From Harmothoe impar (lineage: Eukaryota > Annelida > Polychaeta > Phyllodocida > Polynoidae), in NCBI GenBank assembly GCA_947462335.1, contig OX381717.1, positions 19,459,166 through 19,523,165 on the forward strand: a DNA stretch of 64,000 nt. Reading direction: 5' to 3'. Positions 25,601 to 40,600 of this stretch are shown here, piece by piece. Within the stretch, counting starts at the first letter, position 1; every line of letters starts with the position of its first letter. Below the pieces are notes generated by a model. That model had not been told where the DNA came from. It saw nothing but the letters and a program-made list of their open reading frames with translations, and did no database searches. Made by a program: the position numbers and the translations under genes.

Positions 25601-28600
25601 CGAAAGGAGCTCAGGTGGTAGAAGCCGCCACGAAACCATCAAAGAAAAAACAGCCCGCCTCTGAGGAGGTGGCGGCAGTAATGCCTGACAGGGACATGGA
25701 AAAGATGATTGAGGGTTTGTTGCAGAAGCACTTGGAAAAGAGCTCTGCATCCACTTCTAATTCTGGATCTGGAAAGAGAAAGAAAAAGAAGAAAAAGGAC
25801 ACGAAACCTCAGCCATGTAGACGCTGTCAGAAGATGGGTCATTGGGCTAGCGAATGCAAAGCCCCTGCACCCGTCGCTGCTAAAACCGAAAAGGAGACGG
25901 AAAACTGAATGGGGCCCATCCTCTTGGCAAGGATGGCGCCCCCACAGTTAGCCATGCCTGTAAGGGATTAGTAGACGGTGTTAACTCTTCCATGAACCAA
26001 GGCCGCGCAGAGGCAGAAGGGTCAGTACAACCCGTAAGCGTCTGGCAAGGCGGAGCTGGCAAAGACGAACGGAGTCCTGAGGATTCTGTAGTCGCTGGCT
26101 TAGAGGAGTCTTGGTTAGAATCAATTGCCCAGAGCAGTGTGATTCAAGACTCCCCGAGCTACCCATGTTGGGATTATCTCCTGACAAAAGGGGTCGCTAT
26201 GGATGGAGGGGGAAGCCCGATGCTGACCTCTGAGTGTGTCCCTTTACGGGGACAGCGTTGGTACCTGAGTCTGGTTATTTCCAGGACGCGTGGTGAATTT
26301 TTGGTCGACACGGGTGCATCACACATCTTGGTCGATCGTAAATTCATGGCCCGTCTTTGCAACCAGCCCGAAGCTCCGCTACTGGGAGTAAAGGCTCGGA
26401 CTGCTACGGGAGATAGTATGCAGACTTATGGCAGAACTGTAAAACCTATGTTGGTCGATGGCAAGACATACTGGATATGTCCAACCATCACCGACATCAC
26501 TGATGATGGCATACTGGGGATGGACTTTGCTGCTCTTTACAGGGTAACAATGAACACCGCAACAGGCCGACTTCAGATCCTTATAAACAATCTGTACAGT
26601 GCGTTTTAAGGAATGGTTCTTCTGTGGCGTCAGTGGCACAAGACACAAAGTTGGCAGCAGGACATGTATCAGATGTCCTAGTCAGCTGCGTGGGAGTGCA
26701 GGCCAAACGGCCGGGAATGTTTGAACCAGAAGATCAAAAGCTCTCTGAGTTAGGTCTTGCTGGCTATCATACTTACCTGGCCAACGCTCGTTGGGGGGTG
26801 ATACTGATTTGCAACTCGAGTAGTAGAGAAATCACTCTACGAAAAGGGACGCCTATTGGTAACACTACGCGAGCATATGGGGTAGACTCACTAACTACGG
26901 ACTTTGTGGAAGTAGGTGTGGTGGCGGGAGACTCTTTCCACGAAGAGGCTCTAGCTAAATCCAACCTACCGAAACATCTAAGGTCCCTGTTGTGTGAGTC
27001 ACACCTCACAACCCTAGAGAGCGAAATGGTGGCACATGAGCTGTCGGAGTTATCTGACGCCTTTGCGCAACCAGGAGATCCTCTAGGGCGTACCAATACG
27101 GTACAACACCGGGTTGATACTGGGGACGCGCTTCCCAGTAGAATTCCCTACCGTCGGTTACCCATGGCTAAAAAAAATGCTATGGAGGCTGAGGTAGAAA
27201 AGATGTTGGATGAAGATGTGATTCAACCTAGCGAGAGTCCATGGTCAAGTCCTGTGGTGATGGTCACCAAGAAGGATGGTTCCTGTCGATTTTGCATCGA
27301 CTATAGGAAGTTGAACGGACTCACTAGGAAGAATGCATATCCTCTACCTCGGATAGATGAATGTGTGGAATCTCTGGGTGGGGCGAAATGGTTCTGTACA
27401 CTAGATTTACAATCTGGTTATTGGCAGATCGGCATGGACCCCCGGGACCGAGAAAAAACTGCATTTTCTACCCATATGGGACTATTTGAGTTCAACGTCA
27501 TGCCATTTGGGCTATGCAATGCCCCGGCAACCTTTGAGGCAATGATGGAAACCATGTTACGGGGTTTACTTTGGAAAAAGTGCCTAGTATACTTGGACGA
27601 CATCATCGTCTTCAGGGGTTCTGTGGAGAAAACTCTACAGAACCTCCAAGCTGTGTTGAAACGCATCTTATCATATGGTCTGAATTGAAACCTTCAAAGT
27701 GCAAGCTTTTTAGGAAATCAGTTGAATACCTAGGTAGAATTGTTTCTGAACATGGCATCATGGCTGATCCTCATAAGATCGAAGTGGTACAGAACTGGCC
27801 TCGTCCGATGGACACGAAGGAGATACGCTCTTTCATCGGGTTATGTTCATACTACAGAGATTTTATACCTGGATTCTCGAGAGTCGCAGCTCCCTTACAA
27901 GAGCTGATGATTGGAGAGAAGAAGGCTAAGGCTAAGATAGTCTGGTCTCCAGCCGCAGAACAGTCTTTCAGTGAGTTAAAGAGACTCTTCTTAGAAACAC
28001 CTGTTTTGCACTACCCTGCACCTGTTGGTAAGTTCATCTTGGACACTGATGCTTCTAATACAAGTATTGGTGCTGCCTTGTCGCAGATCCAGGATGGGCG
28101 AGAAGTGCCGCTGGCATTTTCGTCCAACAGTTTAAGCAAAACACAACGTAACTACTGCACAACCAAGCGTGAACTCTTGGCAGTGGTGGTTTACACAAAA
28201 AAGTACAGATATTTCCTATATGGTGGGAATTATCTCGTACGGACGGATCATTCATCTCTTCAGTGGCTCCTTAACTTCAAGGACGCTGAGGGGATGATGG
28301 GTAGATGGTTGAACCACCTCTCTGAGTTTGGCATGACAAATGAGCATATCATACACAGGAGTGGAGTAGATCATGTGAATGCGGACAGCTTGTCCCGCTA
28401 TCCTATCCGGAACTGTCACCGTGTAGACTGCCGAGACTGTGGGTCTCACAATGCAGTGATTGCGTCTGTGGGTGCGAAAGTTCCTAACTGGACGTTAAAT
28501 CACTTGAAGGATGAGCAGCTTGCAGATCCGGCTATTTCGAGGGTGTACTCCTTGAAGTTGTTGGGCCTGTCCAAGCCTGTTCGCCCCGCACTTTCGCTGG

Positions 28601-31600
28601 AATGTAAAGAAGTTAGACAACTGTTAGCGCAGTGGGATAATTTTTTATACGGAACAGTGTATTGTGCCGCTGGAGGGTGCAACCTGGCAGGAAGAGAACA
28701 GCTCAGTCTGTAGTGCCTTTGTCACTCAGACTACAGTTGCTCAATTACTGTCATGGCCACCGAACTTCAGCACACTTTGGCAGACAACGAACTGAGGCAA
28801 AGATTAAGAGTAGATATTACTGGCCTGGTATGACTTTGGACATACGGCGTTTGGTGAAGCAATGTCCCAAATGCTGTTTATCAAAGCCTGGACCTGGTAT
28901 CGGTAAACTACCTCTAAGTCAAGAGCTATTCGGTGTTCGGTTTGCCCGGATCGCTGTTGATATCATTAGTGGTTTCAACACGACCCCCCGTGGGAATACC
29001 TGTATGATGGTGGTACAGGACTACTATACCAAGTATGTCCAAGTATATCCGTTGGTAAATCATACAGCTGTTACCTGCGCAGAAGCACTTTTCGAGAATT
29101 GGATCCTCACGTGGGGAGGTCCTTTAATGCTTCACTCCGACCAGGGTCGCGAGTTTGAATCTCGACTGTGGGCAGAACTGTGTAGTAAAATACACATCTG
29201 CAAGACGCATACGAACCCCTATCGACCACAATCGGACGGTATGGTGGAACGTTTCAATCGGACGTTGATCTAATGTCTCACGACAATGGTTAATGAGCAC
29301 CGGGATGATTGGGATGAGCACGCTCGCTATATCTCCCATGCTTACAATGCTACCGAACATGCGTCGACGGGCTGTACGCCTAATATGCTCGTAATGGGTG
29401 AAGACATAGTCATGCCTAGTGACATGGTCTATGGCGTGCAGGGACACCAGCTTGAGCAACCCTGCACAGTAATGTTTGTTGAGTCACTGCGACAATCATT
29501 ACGCGAGTCCTATGGAGTAGTAAGGGACAACTTGGAAAAATCTGCTAGTTTGCAGAAGGTGGGCTATGACACGGGCCTTAAACTCCGCCAATTCAAGGTG
29601 GGGGATAAGGTCACGAGATTTAGCACACCTAATTCCAAAGTCAAGACCCTGTACTCCTGGGATGGTCCGCATACGGTTACTATGGTGGTGAGTGAAACTA
29701 CTGTAGTAATACGTTTGCAAAAAGGGACTCTCACTAAATCACATGTGGCTAGACTCCGACCTTGGTATGGGGTGCCATATATAGATGACGGTGAAGATTC
29801 CCTCGGTGCTGGTCGAGTACCAGCACCAACCGACCCTGAGCTACCGAAGATACCGAAGGCAGGACCAACGGTCATACCGTTGGTACCGACGGTAGCACGG
29901 AGAAGGGGTCGTCCTAGGAAATTACCGATTGAACCGCAGTCGTGTGTTACCAAGCCCAAGCGCGGTAGGCCTCGTAAAAAAGGGTCAGCTGTGCGTAAAG
30001 GACTAACCGTTGACACCGGTAAACAAAGCAAAGTGATACCTCCGGTATCATCATTGCTGGACATACCGGTAGAAGGTCTACGGAGGAGTGCACGTGTCAG
30101 AGAGCGAGATAAAATTGTGTAAACATTTTTTTCTTACCTTGTTGACGACATTTAGCTGCTGGCTTCATTAAATTTCCGTGAGAAATTGGGTCACCTCGGC
30201 GCGTCTTGGGGACGCGACCCCTGATTGGCTGCGAAGCCGGTCAAGGGGCGGGGTCACGGGGGACGGGTGGGGTATATAAGCCCCACAGGCAGCCAGGCTT
30301 CTTCAGATCAGCACGTTTGACCGTAGGGTAACGTGTTGATCAGTGGTGCCTAGGTCTGCCCGGCAGTACCTACACTGTTGTTTACCAGCTGTCCTACTAA
30401 AAGCTCGGGTGAGTGAACCGTGAGGCTCACCTACGCCTGAGCTAGCGGTATGGCAGCCCGTGTAGATGGCAAATGCACGGCCCCGGAGGAGGCTGCAGTC
30501 TCCGACGGGGAAGACCGGGTACTCGAGTCTGACACTGAAATGGACACCTCTGGTGCTCCAACCGTCCGTGCAGGCTCGGCTTCGGTACCAGCAGAACCTA
30601 ACCCTGAGGGGCCGGGTAATGTTGTTCCGAAGACAGAACCTGGTCTGGGTGGTACTGATGTTACCATCCAGGAGGAGAACCCTGCTGGGGGATCTTCTCC
30701 GAAACCCGATGGTGTAATGGCAACTGAACCGACGGTCCCTGATGGTGATTCATCTGACGGGTCCACGGTTCGTGTCAAGACCAAACGGAAGCGAAGGCCT
30801 AAGAGGAGGATTGTTTCTTCCCCTGAAACCCCAGCTACCGAAGAGGTCGCACCTACTGAGGCAGATAGGCTCAAAGCTATTGCTGATAGAGTGTCCAAGG
30901 CGGAAGCCGAAGGATGGTCTGTCGCAGAGAGCAGGGCCAATCGCCGCCTCCGCGCCAAGGCAGCGCATGTTCGTTTGAACCTGAGTCTCGGTGACGATGA
31001 CCGGAAGAACCTGAGCCTTTCTGACCTAGTTCAGGAAAATGGCAAAATGGCTCTTCCGCCGCCTCACACGACAGAAGGTTCGGATGACGAAGACTGGTTG
31101 TCCGGTGACTCCCATCCCATTGACTGGTACCTAGTGTACATCAGGGCAGTGTTGGACGGGAATAAACCTAACATCCACAAGTCATGCCGCTCCAAGCTGA
31201 GATATGCTTGGAAGAACTACGTGCCAGGGGATCCCTGTCCGTATGTTCGCTGTCAGCGCCTGAAAGGGACTGCTACAGCAGCAAAACGGTGGCCAGACTT
31301 GCTCAAGTTTGCCCGTCATCTAGTAGAAAAGCACATGAATGTGCGACCCTACTTGTACTGTGTGCGTGGGAGTTCTTCGACCTCCTGCCCCGAGTACAGT
31401 GACGGCGAGCTATTCCGTTGCCAACGGAGGGCAGATTTGGTAAGGCATCTGTGCGACAATAAAGGCGTTCACAAGCGCACTATTAGTCGTGCAGTTGAGG
31501 CAGCACTGAAGGTCTGGGGATGCCACAAACGTGTAGGTAATCTACACTATAAGTGGCGTACCAACAGACTTAAACAGTGGAATTACCTCACGGAAGCTGA

Positions 31601-34600
31601 CTGGGAGAGATTGTGTAAGGGCGCCAAGTGCGAACAAACCAATCTCGGGCCAGATACAGAAATTCCGATGCCCACTGTGAGAAAGGATACCCCTCCTAAG
31701 AAAGATCTAAAAAGGGGCCGCCAGTCATCCAAGGATGATACCAAAGGTGGGCATGACCGTTCCCGCAGTGAACCTGCGAAGAAACGGGCCGCCACAGCCA
31801 CAGTAACATCCGAGGTCGACAGTAGCCAAACCGTCCGTACCGTCACGGTCTCTTTGGTTGCATTGCCCCCTGTTGCTGACCAACTGCCCCGGCAGGAGAG
31901 ACAGAAACTGGGTGATGCATTGGCTATTGTTCAGAACTCATTGGGTGACGAGCAGGCGGGTCAGGTTGCTGCTGACTATGTCAGACAGTACAAGTGGAGC
32001 CAGAAGCAAAAGAAAGCTTTGGCTGCACAGGAGGGTGTCTCACCTGTCAGTGACGCTGACCAGGTAGAGGTACAACAGCCGGATGGGGCGTCAGCCCAGC
32101 CGACTGCTCCACCACAGTACGGAGCAACCTCTGACCCCGTAAGGGATGACGAGGTGACTCCAGAGCCTGAGCACAGGGCTGTTGACGATGGGCTAGCAGG
32201 GTTACCTGTGTTGCCCGGAGACAGACCTGCCTATGACGCTGGATTCTCTGACACTCTAGTCCCCGGATTTGAGTGCTACAGAGCGAAAATGGCTGAAAAT
32301 GCAAGTAAGCTACTCCAGTTTCAGGTCTCTTTCTTGGAGAAGTCCTACTTTGAGCAGTACAAGCTGCTCAGAGCACAGGCTATCCGGGAGGGGTCGCTGA
32401 AAGAACCAGAATCCTTGCCGAGCGTGAGGCGAATCTGGAGCAAGATCATGCCCTCTGGAGGGCTACGATCGAGCAGCTCGAATCAAGGTTGAAAACTTGT
32501 GAAGCCAAGTTCTTCCGACAATTCGGGCTAAAACTGACCGATTGGGAGAGAACTGGTTTTCCAGATCTCAAGTCTAGGTTGGGGCTTGCCGCAAGGCCTG
32601 CTCCTCCTGTGACCCCAGTACTGTCAGTACACCCACCCAGGTATGAGATGCCATTCTCGTTCATGGCACACTCTACCCAGGTGGTCAGCGGCGGGGAGCC
32701 TACTGTGGCGCCGAGTACCCACTCGGATGCTACAGGTGGAGCCCTTCCTCTCCAGGTGGAGGCTACTACGGTTTGCGCCACGGAGGCCCCTCCTGGAGGA
32801 AGTCCTGATGGGGAGGAAAAGCCATCCGGTGGTGTCCCTATGGACACCTAAGGATGGTCCCCTGTCAGGCCCTCTGGGGTGCACTGTTCCGCCCCTCGGA
32901 GGTAAAACTAAACCCTCGACGCAGCTAAACGCCTCTGGACAACCGAAGCAGACCGACGGTGCTGTCGTGACTTAACCGAGTCTTTACTGCCACCAAACTG
33001 GAAGCAGCCTGATGTCTTCAACCGTGGTTTACACCTAAGCCACAACCGTCGGTTCTCTACTACTGTCCAGGACTCCTGATCCTGCGGTCACTATATACTA
33101 TTGTGACCTATAAACTATTATATGGATCATCCTCCTGTGATAATTATTTATAGGGAGGCACGGACCTACCTTTTTATATTTATATTTCACAAGAGATGGA
33201 AGCACTATACAGGTGCTGGACTCTATCCATCTCTACCACCATAAACTGCTAGGTACTGGAGTACCGCCCCTGATAAGGATGACGATCTATCCCACCTTAT
33301 TTAGGATACGCTATTATGGATTTTTATATATAAACTTTTCTACGCCAAAGGAAGTGGGAACTACTATAGTTCCATCTATAAACTTTTCTTCGCCAAAGGA
33401 AGTGAGAACTATTATAGTTCTATTATTTATATATAAGGACACTAACTCCACACACATTCGCACCATTGCTGAATGTAGTAGGTGATGTGTTGAGTTTCCA
33501 AGGTGGTTATTGGTGCCTTTTCTATTAACTGATACTAGTCTAGGACTATCAGTTGGACAGTTTTTATATCATGTGCCTACGGGACTGTGGTTTGATACCA
33601 AAGACAATACTGTTGATATAAACTGTTATATACATGTTAACTTGTATGTTCATGTATGTATGCCTGTTTTTACTATGAGTAGAAATGTTACTTGTTGATA
33701 AATAGATATACGTGGTGTATAATGTATCCAAGAGGTATTATAATTATAAAACCAGCCCTTCCTACATTCTTAAGGGGGGTAGTGTAACGGGTTGACTATA
33801 AAGTCTAACTGTTATCATTGTATATCTATTGTATGTTATAAGATGTAAAACAACACGGTTCTATTGTGTAAAATAACTGTTTTATTCATATAACTAGTGT
33901 CGTCGGTTCGTTACATACACCGACTCCTCTAGTTCGGTTATATACGGTAGTGTACCGGTACCACCTTCCGTTACCGTCGGTAGTTGTTACATAATCATTT
34001 TACATAACTAAACCTAACAGGTGGCGCTGTTAGTACGGTTACGTGGCCTACGCAGCGCTGTATATAAGATGGCTGCTTCCCCATTGGAAGTCAGTCAGGT
34101 TTGGGACTGTCGTGACATGACCACCCTGTGCTCACGGGCTTAACTCTATGCTATAGGGTTGCCTACTGTATTATATATCTGTTACTGATCTTGTATAGCT
34201 GATGGTTATACCTGTACTATAATACACCAAGAGTTTCCTATAATAAAGTCGCCGTATATTACAGTCTAATTTACCTTGTCTGGTTTTTGGTACTCAAGTG
34301 TTACATCCGTTGTAAGAGACCAACTACAATAGGTAAAAAAATATCTGTTTTATTTTGATAACAGATATTTTAATACAAGAGGTTTACAAGGCCCAATTCT
34401 AAAAAGGTTGACTCCACATGATGGGGGCCTTTTTAAGAGATCTGCCCATTTAGTGAGAAACGGTCATAGTTTTTCAGTAAGAAATTCATATTTAGGGACA
34501 TTTTGCTGAACAGACCCCACTTCCTGAATCATCATGTGCAGACATTTTTATCATGTGCAAGACATTTTCTCATCAAATGTGTCTTCTCTATCAAAAGGTG

Positions 34601-37600
34601 CTTTCCTGATCCCCTATGTGCTGATGACCATCATTATTGGGTTCCCGCTGCTCACACTGGAGCTAGCACTCGGACAATATGGATGCAAGGGGGTAGTTGG
34701 AGTCTGGAACCTCTGCCTACTTTTTCAGGGTGAGCCTTATAAACATGTCTTGCCATAGTGTGTGACTCATTCAAGTTAAGTTTCCCTGTTCACACACAAC
34801 AGTATTTGGGAGAAACAACAAGAGTGTTTTAATCAATGTCCACCAGCACAGATGTAGGCTGGAATAATGTCATAATTGTACTGTTAAAGTACCTATATCC
34901 AATTCTTTACCTAATTCTAAACCATATATCCTGTGACGTTGAAAGTTGCAAAGGTTTAGCATTATAGCCATGGTGTACATATAAATGCTAGCCATCACAA
35001 GAAACAGCTCAGAAAAAAAGAGCCTTATGGACTTTCATAGTATATTGTCGATCGGGAGAATAAATGTATGCATACTTTGATAGGTAAAGAGCATGAATGG
35101 AATAAGTTGGAAGAGAACTATCATCTCGGTCAACATCATTAATCAATTTCAATTTTTATCAAGGTATGAAGATAAAATTCTGAGTTACAATTATCAGATA
35201 CACTCACTTTAAACTTCTACCAGTTGATGTTTTCTCACTCAGGTATAGGCTGGAGCACCTGCATTATGGACTTCCTGTGTACATCATATTTTGTCATGCT
35301 GATGGCATACTCCATCTACTATGTCGCAGCCTCCTTCTCTGCCACCCTGCCCTGGACAACCTGTGACAATACTTGGAACACTGCCAGTAAGCAACTAAAC
35401 AAAGAATTGATAAGGGCTCTTCCTCTAATTAGTGTACCCCATCCTATTTCAGATTTTTTCCCAAATTCTTTGTGTGTTCTTGCGATCTTGTTACTGTTTC
35501 CTACATTTCTGTGTGACATGAAGCAGTTCACACCTGCACAGGTGTTAAGGCAAGCTAAGTGTGAAGCCTTGTAGAAGCCACTGAGATGACAGTTGTCTAT
35601 ATAAGCCATTTCTTTTCATATATATAGGGCCTTGACCCTTACTCCTACGCTATATTGGATTCATGTTAAACATTATAGGTCCTGCTGTGTCTTCTTTAAC
35701 CTTGTGTCACACAAATCATTGCCCTACCTTAAAAAGGACCTTCATAATTACACTGAGACTCTCCTTAAGAGAGTGCTACACATGCAGTGTTGGCATTATA
35801 GGGACAAATTCGAAATTCCATAATATCAATAGCCCTAGATATCAATTCTATTACAATTTTGGCGTAGCATATAAACAACATTATACGCCTGCCCAAAGCT
35901 ATGCAGCGGGGTTCTCAAGGATTCTGTGACACTTGTTATAATAGTTATCTGCTGTTGAGCTTCCACTCAAAATATTTCTCAAAGCCCCAAGGGTGCCTAT
36001 TATCTCCAATATGGCAAATACTATCAATTTGCCTGATATTATTGAGTCTGATTATTGGGCACACTGTGTCTTCTTCAAATAAATACATAAATGCATGCAT
36101 TGTTGCTTGTAAGTGTGCCTAAATGGAAATCTATATTATTTGCAAGTCATATACTCAGTAAGTTATCAGTGGTTAAATCTATAGCTAAAGAGAGAGGAAG
36201 TGAGCTATACATGTCCTTTCTGGGCTGGCAGGGACTTATATATATAGGAGCAACTAGTGCCAAATGCCCCAGGATTGACCCTAAAGTCATCAACCTTCAA
36301 TGTAATCTCTTATTATTTTCTATCTCTATCCTCTATCCCAGGCTGTGTAGATGAAGCAATCATGTGTCAGCGTTCCGGAGGTAGTTGGGTGAATGGGTCC
36401 TGCATACCAACCTACAACATCAGTGAACCTATCAGAGAGATCACCCCCGGACCCACAGATGTACCTGCCTCGTTCCCCAGTCAGGAATATTACAAGTAAT
36501 GTCACTCACTCACCTTCAAGCATATAATAGCAATTTTCCTTCCAAGGTTTTTTGAAGTTTTCCCATTTAAGATTGATTTAAGAAATATACATATTTTTAT
36601 CTACCCTTTTCAGGATAGAAGTTTCTAGATAACCAATTAATGATACATTTCTTAAGCCCAGTGGGCATAAAACATTGAATCAACATTGACAAATGGTTGT
36701 CAATGTTGATTCAATGTTGATGCAATGTTGATTCAATGTTGACCTGAATTCTGTGCCGACTGGGAGGCTGGTTGCTTCTCAGTCATATACAACGACAGAA
36801 GGTCTAACAAGTTGACAAATTTTCAAATGCCCAAATAGCAACAAATTCAACCACAGATTTGAATGGACATTGAAAATCACAGTGAATAAAACCCCTTAAA
36901 ATCAAAATGACTCTTGAGTTAAGATCTATCATTAATAAATGGGTCATATTGGGCCACAGCAATGACACAATTGGCTCCCTAGAAACATTTAAGTAATATT
37001 TGCACCTTAATAATTTTGACTTGTTTCTCTTGTTGCTGGTAGTTGTCTCAGTTCCAATGTCCATCAATCTGTTGTCTTACAGTAACCATGTGCTAAGGCT
37101 ATCTAGTGGTTTAGATGACATTGGAGGAGTGCAGTGGCATCTAGCTCTGTGTCTGCTCCTAGCCTGGACCCTTATTGTGCTGGGACTCAGCATGGGAACT
37201 AAGTCATGGGGGAAGGTATGCCAAAATAATGTGTAGCTCTGAGACTAGTTGAAATTTATTAGGTTCTTATATCTAACAGTAATATATTTTGGCACAGCAT
37301 GAACAGTCTTATTCTGCATTGGCATGAAATAACTCAATCCTTAGATTAAATCATTTCTTTTCATCAACAGTTGAGTTATGTGACGGCCCTGTTACCATAC
37401 ACTGTGATGTTGGCCCTACTGATACAAGTATGCATGGAGCCAGGTGCAAAAGATGGCATCCTCTACTTTATTACTCCAGTATGGGCCAGACTGGAAAATG
37501 CACAGGTAATGTGTTTTGACCTAACAGTAGTAGACTACTTTGCATGTTCAGTACTTTCCATACCACAACATAAGACATTGTATTTTTTTCTCAAACTAGA

Positions 37601-40600
37601 TGGTCAGCTTATAGGTGGGCTCTCATTGCATTAGATGAAAAGGAAACAGCATTTTTTAGGTATATTTTATAAGGTTGTATGTTTCCTCAAACAAGGGGTT
37701 TGGCTAATAGTAGGTAGGACAGCACATTGTTAGGAGATGTTGAATTCCATCACGAAGTATACAGTATACTAAGGGGATTAGTTAGAGTAAGGAATTACAA
37801 ACATTATTCACCTACCATTGATAGATTATTTTCTATGATTTTTTGAAAATAGAATGTTGTTATACTCGACCTGTCACTTACTGCTGGCCTGCATGGCAGT
37901 GCTGTGTACTGCTGCACTCTACACTGGGGCTTTGGGAGTGAAGCTAACCTGATGCATGCCCTCATTTGGAGAATACTTCCTTGAATGACTAGCTGTTTTT
38001 TGAATTAGATTATATGATACCCTCTCTCAGAACATGATTTCAATTTCGAAACACTAAGTCTCCTATGAAAATCTTAATAAACAGGGGCCTTATAGGGGTA
38101 ATGGGCATGCTCTAGGAAAATACCTTTAGCCAATTCTCAGCAGCATATTTTTATGCTCAACTAAAAGAAAATTACTCACAAATCTATATTCTACCCAGTG
38201 GTAGGAGGTTTTGGGTGGTTCTAGGGAGTATTTGACTATTATAACTCACCTATAAAAATGATGTAACTCCGTAACACATTGTTTTATTAACCCTTTGAGG
38301 TCGGGCAGAAATTTTAATTTTTAGTCATGGGGCCGGGAAATTTTCCAACTTTTTTCCCTGGGGCCGGGACATTCTCAAATCCCATAGAGTTATGTCAATT
38401 ATAGTCGACATCCGGCCCCTCATGGTGTAGACTATAGTCAACATCCCGCCCCTCATGGATGTAGACTATAGTCTATATCCGCCCTCAATGGGTTAAGTAA
38501 TTACTGTGACAGAAATTTAAGCAAGATATCTACAGAGTCTACTATGTCGGTAGAGTCCATATATATCATATCTCATACACACAAATGAAATCTCATGTGA
38601 TTGACCCCCCTTTCCTGGCAGTTAGCACCAATGCCTGCAGCATAAAAACCGTCCCAATATACTTACCAACACTGCCATTGTATTTACATTTTCTAATAAT
38701 TAATTTGGTAATGGAAAATTTCAAACTGTCCTTGTCACTCTACTTGCAGGTATGGAGTGATGCAGCTACCCAGGTGTTCCTCTCCGTGGGCTGTGGTCAG
38801 GGGGTTTTCTTCACTATGGGCAAACACAACCACTACCGGAACAACCCAATTATGTAAGTATAACTGAAACCAATCATGAAATGTGACACTTCAAGCAACT
38901 ATATTAAGTAATATAAATACATCCATATAATCTTTTAGTCATGGATGATCAAATCCAACCAATCAGGCCTGTTCTACCAACCAGCTGTGAAAGCACATGT
39001 CGCTTCATCACTGATCGCTGACTACATCAGCGTTGATGCTGAATTAGATTGGTAACTTGTGGAAAATTGACAAACTGTACCATTTAGTCTGTAGTTTGAG
39101 CACATACTTTCAGAACAATATAGAATTTGTACTCCACTAGGTAATATCAAAAAGTAGGCCTCTGAATCACCGTCATATTCTGAAGTGATGTAGTTCATTA
39201 GTTTGATTATTACCCCAGATGTATTGATCTCGAAGCTTAATGAAGTGTAACTTATGTAAGTGTACTAAAGGAAAAGTTGTTGGAAAAGTGTTACACAAGT
39301 AAAACTACAATCTTGATGTTTCTCTAGTGATGCTGGGATACTTGTGCTTGGGGATCTCTTCTCTAGTATTTTCTGTGGATTTCTCATCTTCGCAATTCTT
39401 GGACAGATGTCAACCAACTTCAATGTCCCGATTGCTGATGTTGTTGATTCAGGTAAGCCAGATGATGTTGATCATTGACAAAGGAATAGCCAATGTATAT
39501 CTGGCCCACACATCAGAGCTCAAATGTATTTTTTATTGTGCATAGTATTTCACAAGATCCACAAGACTACTCTCCAACTCTCCTGAAAGTGTATATCTGC
39601 TGAATCTAGGTCCTGGTTTAGCCTTCATTGTATACCCGCGTGCTGTGACAGCCCTCCCCGTGCCCCAGCTGTGGTCTGTGCTGTTCTTCTTTATGCTGAC
39701 CAACTTAGGTCTAGGATCTGCTGTAAGTATAAATTAGTCATTTCCTGCAAGGATTCAGTTCAACACATTATTCAAACTGAGAAATGTGTAATGTGAGTCA
39801 GTCAACTCCTAAATTTTATAGCATTATTTTATATGTATTTTTTTAAATCTAGTCACCAAGAACTGGACAATTAATTCAGAAAAAAAAAATAACCAGAGCA
39901 TTTTTGTTATATTTCCTCCAAACAATCAGCACTAGCTATTCAAACTTAAAAACTATGGTAGCTGCAAATCATGATGGCAGTACAACAAAAATAGAATCCA
40001 TAAAGATGACTGTCTTAAGATTCATTACCCAAACTTCTATCACAGATTCCCCCGATGGCCAACATCTTGGGTTCCCTAACAGAGGAGATAGAGCTGCTGA
40101 GCACCAAGAGGAACCGTCTCATCACCCTCATCTGTTTGGCTGCTGCTGCCTTCCTAATGGGACTCATTTACACTACAAATGTAAATATAGCAACAAACAC
40201 TGAAGAACTGTTCATTGCATGTTATTAGTGGCACATTAGTGTTAAGAGTGCACCTTAAAATAATTTGTAACATTTGTGGAAACATTGATTTGTTGGAGAT
40301 CTTACCTATGTCTGGTTGCAACACATAATCATAGGTAGTATTAGATAAAGTGATATACATAGAAATAATGTGGTTTCAGGAGTGGTGGTGTATAGATCAC
40401 ATATAGATAGATAAGAAACAGGCAAATCCAGAAAATTCCTTGTTCACTGAATAGAGCAAAACATAGTACCTGCTGGATAAACCTGTTTCACGGTCATCCT
40501 TGCCACCCTAGAGGAGTCATACAGATTATAGTCATCGTGTTCCTTACACTTTTGTGAATCCTGCAAATATGAATTCTATGTCTAACAATTTGTAATCCTC

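Larger units (their letters stand above)
23147..34328 (+). mobile_element. Ty3/gypsy LTR retrotransposon B (with ORF3)
   Basis: An 11.2-kb element flanked by ATAG (23143-23146 and 34329-34332). Layout: 546-bp LTR, tRNA-His-type PBS, gag, -1 frameshift signal, PR-RT-RNase H-INT, internal TATA promoter, ORF3, ~0.9-kb 3' region, PPT, LTR. The LTRs differ at about 6 of 546 positions, so the insertion is recent. Pol nevertheless has three frameshifts and one stop. Confidence 0.95.

Noticed and set aside
33213..33698. Short ORFs in element B 3' region
   Set aside because: They have no motif, overlap a 48-bp tandem repeat, and sit in AT-rich untranslated sequence.
36091..36354. Extra exon upstream of SLC6 exon 4
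   Set aside because: The acceptor at 36340-36341 and the family alignment start the exon at 36342. Upstream openness is intron.
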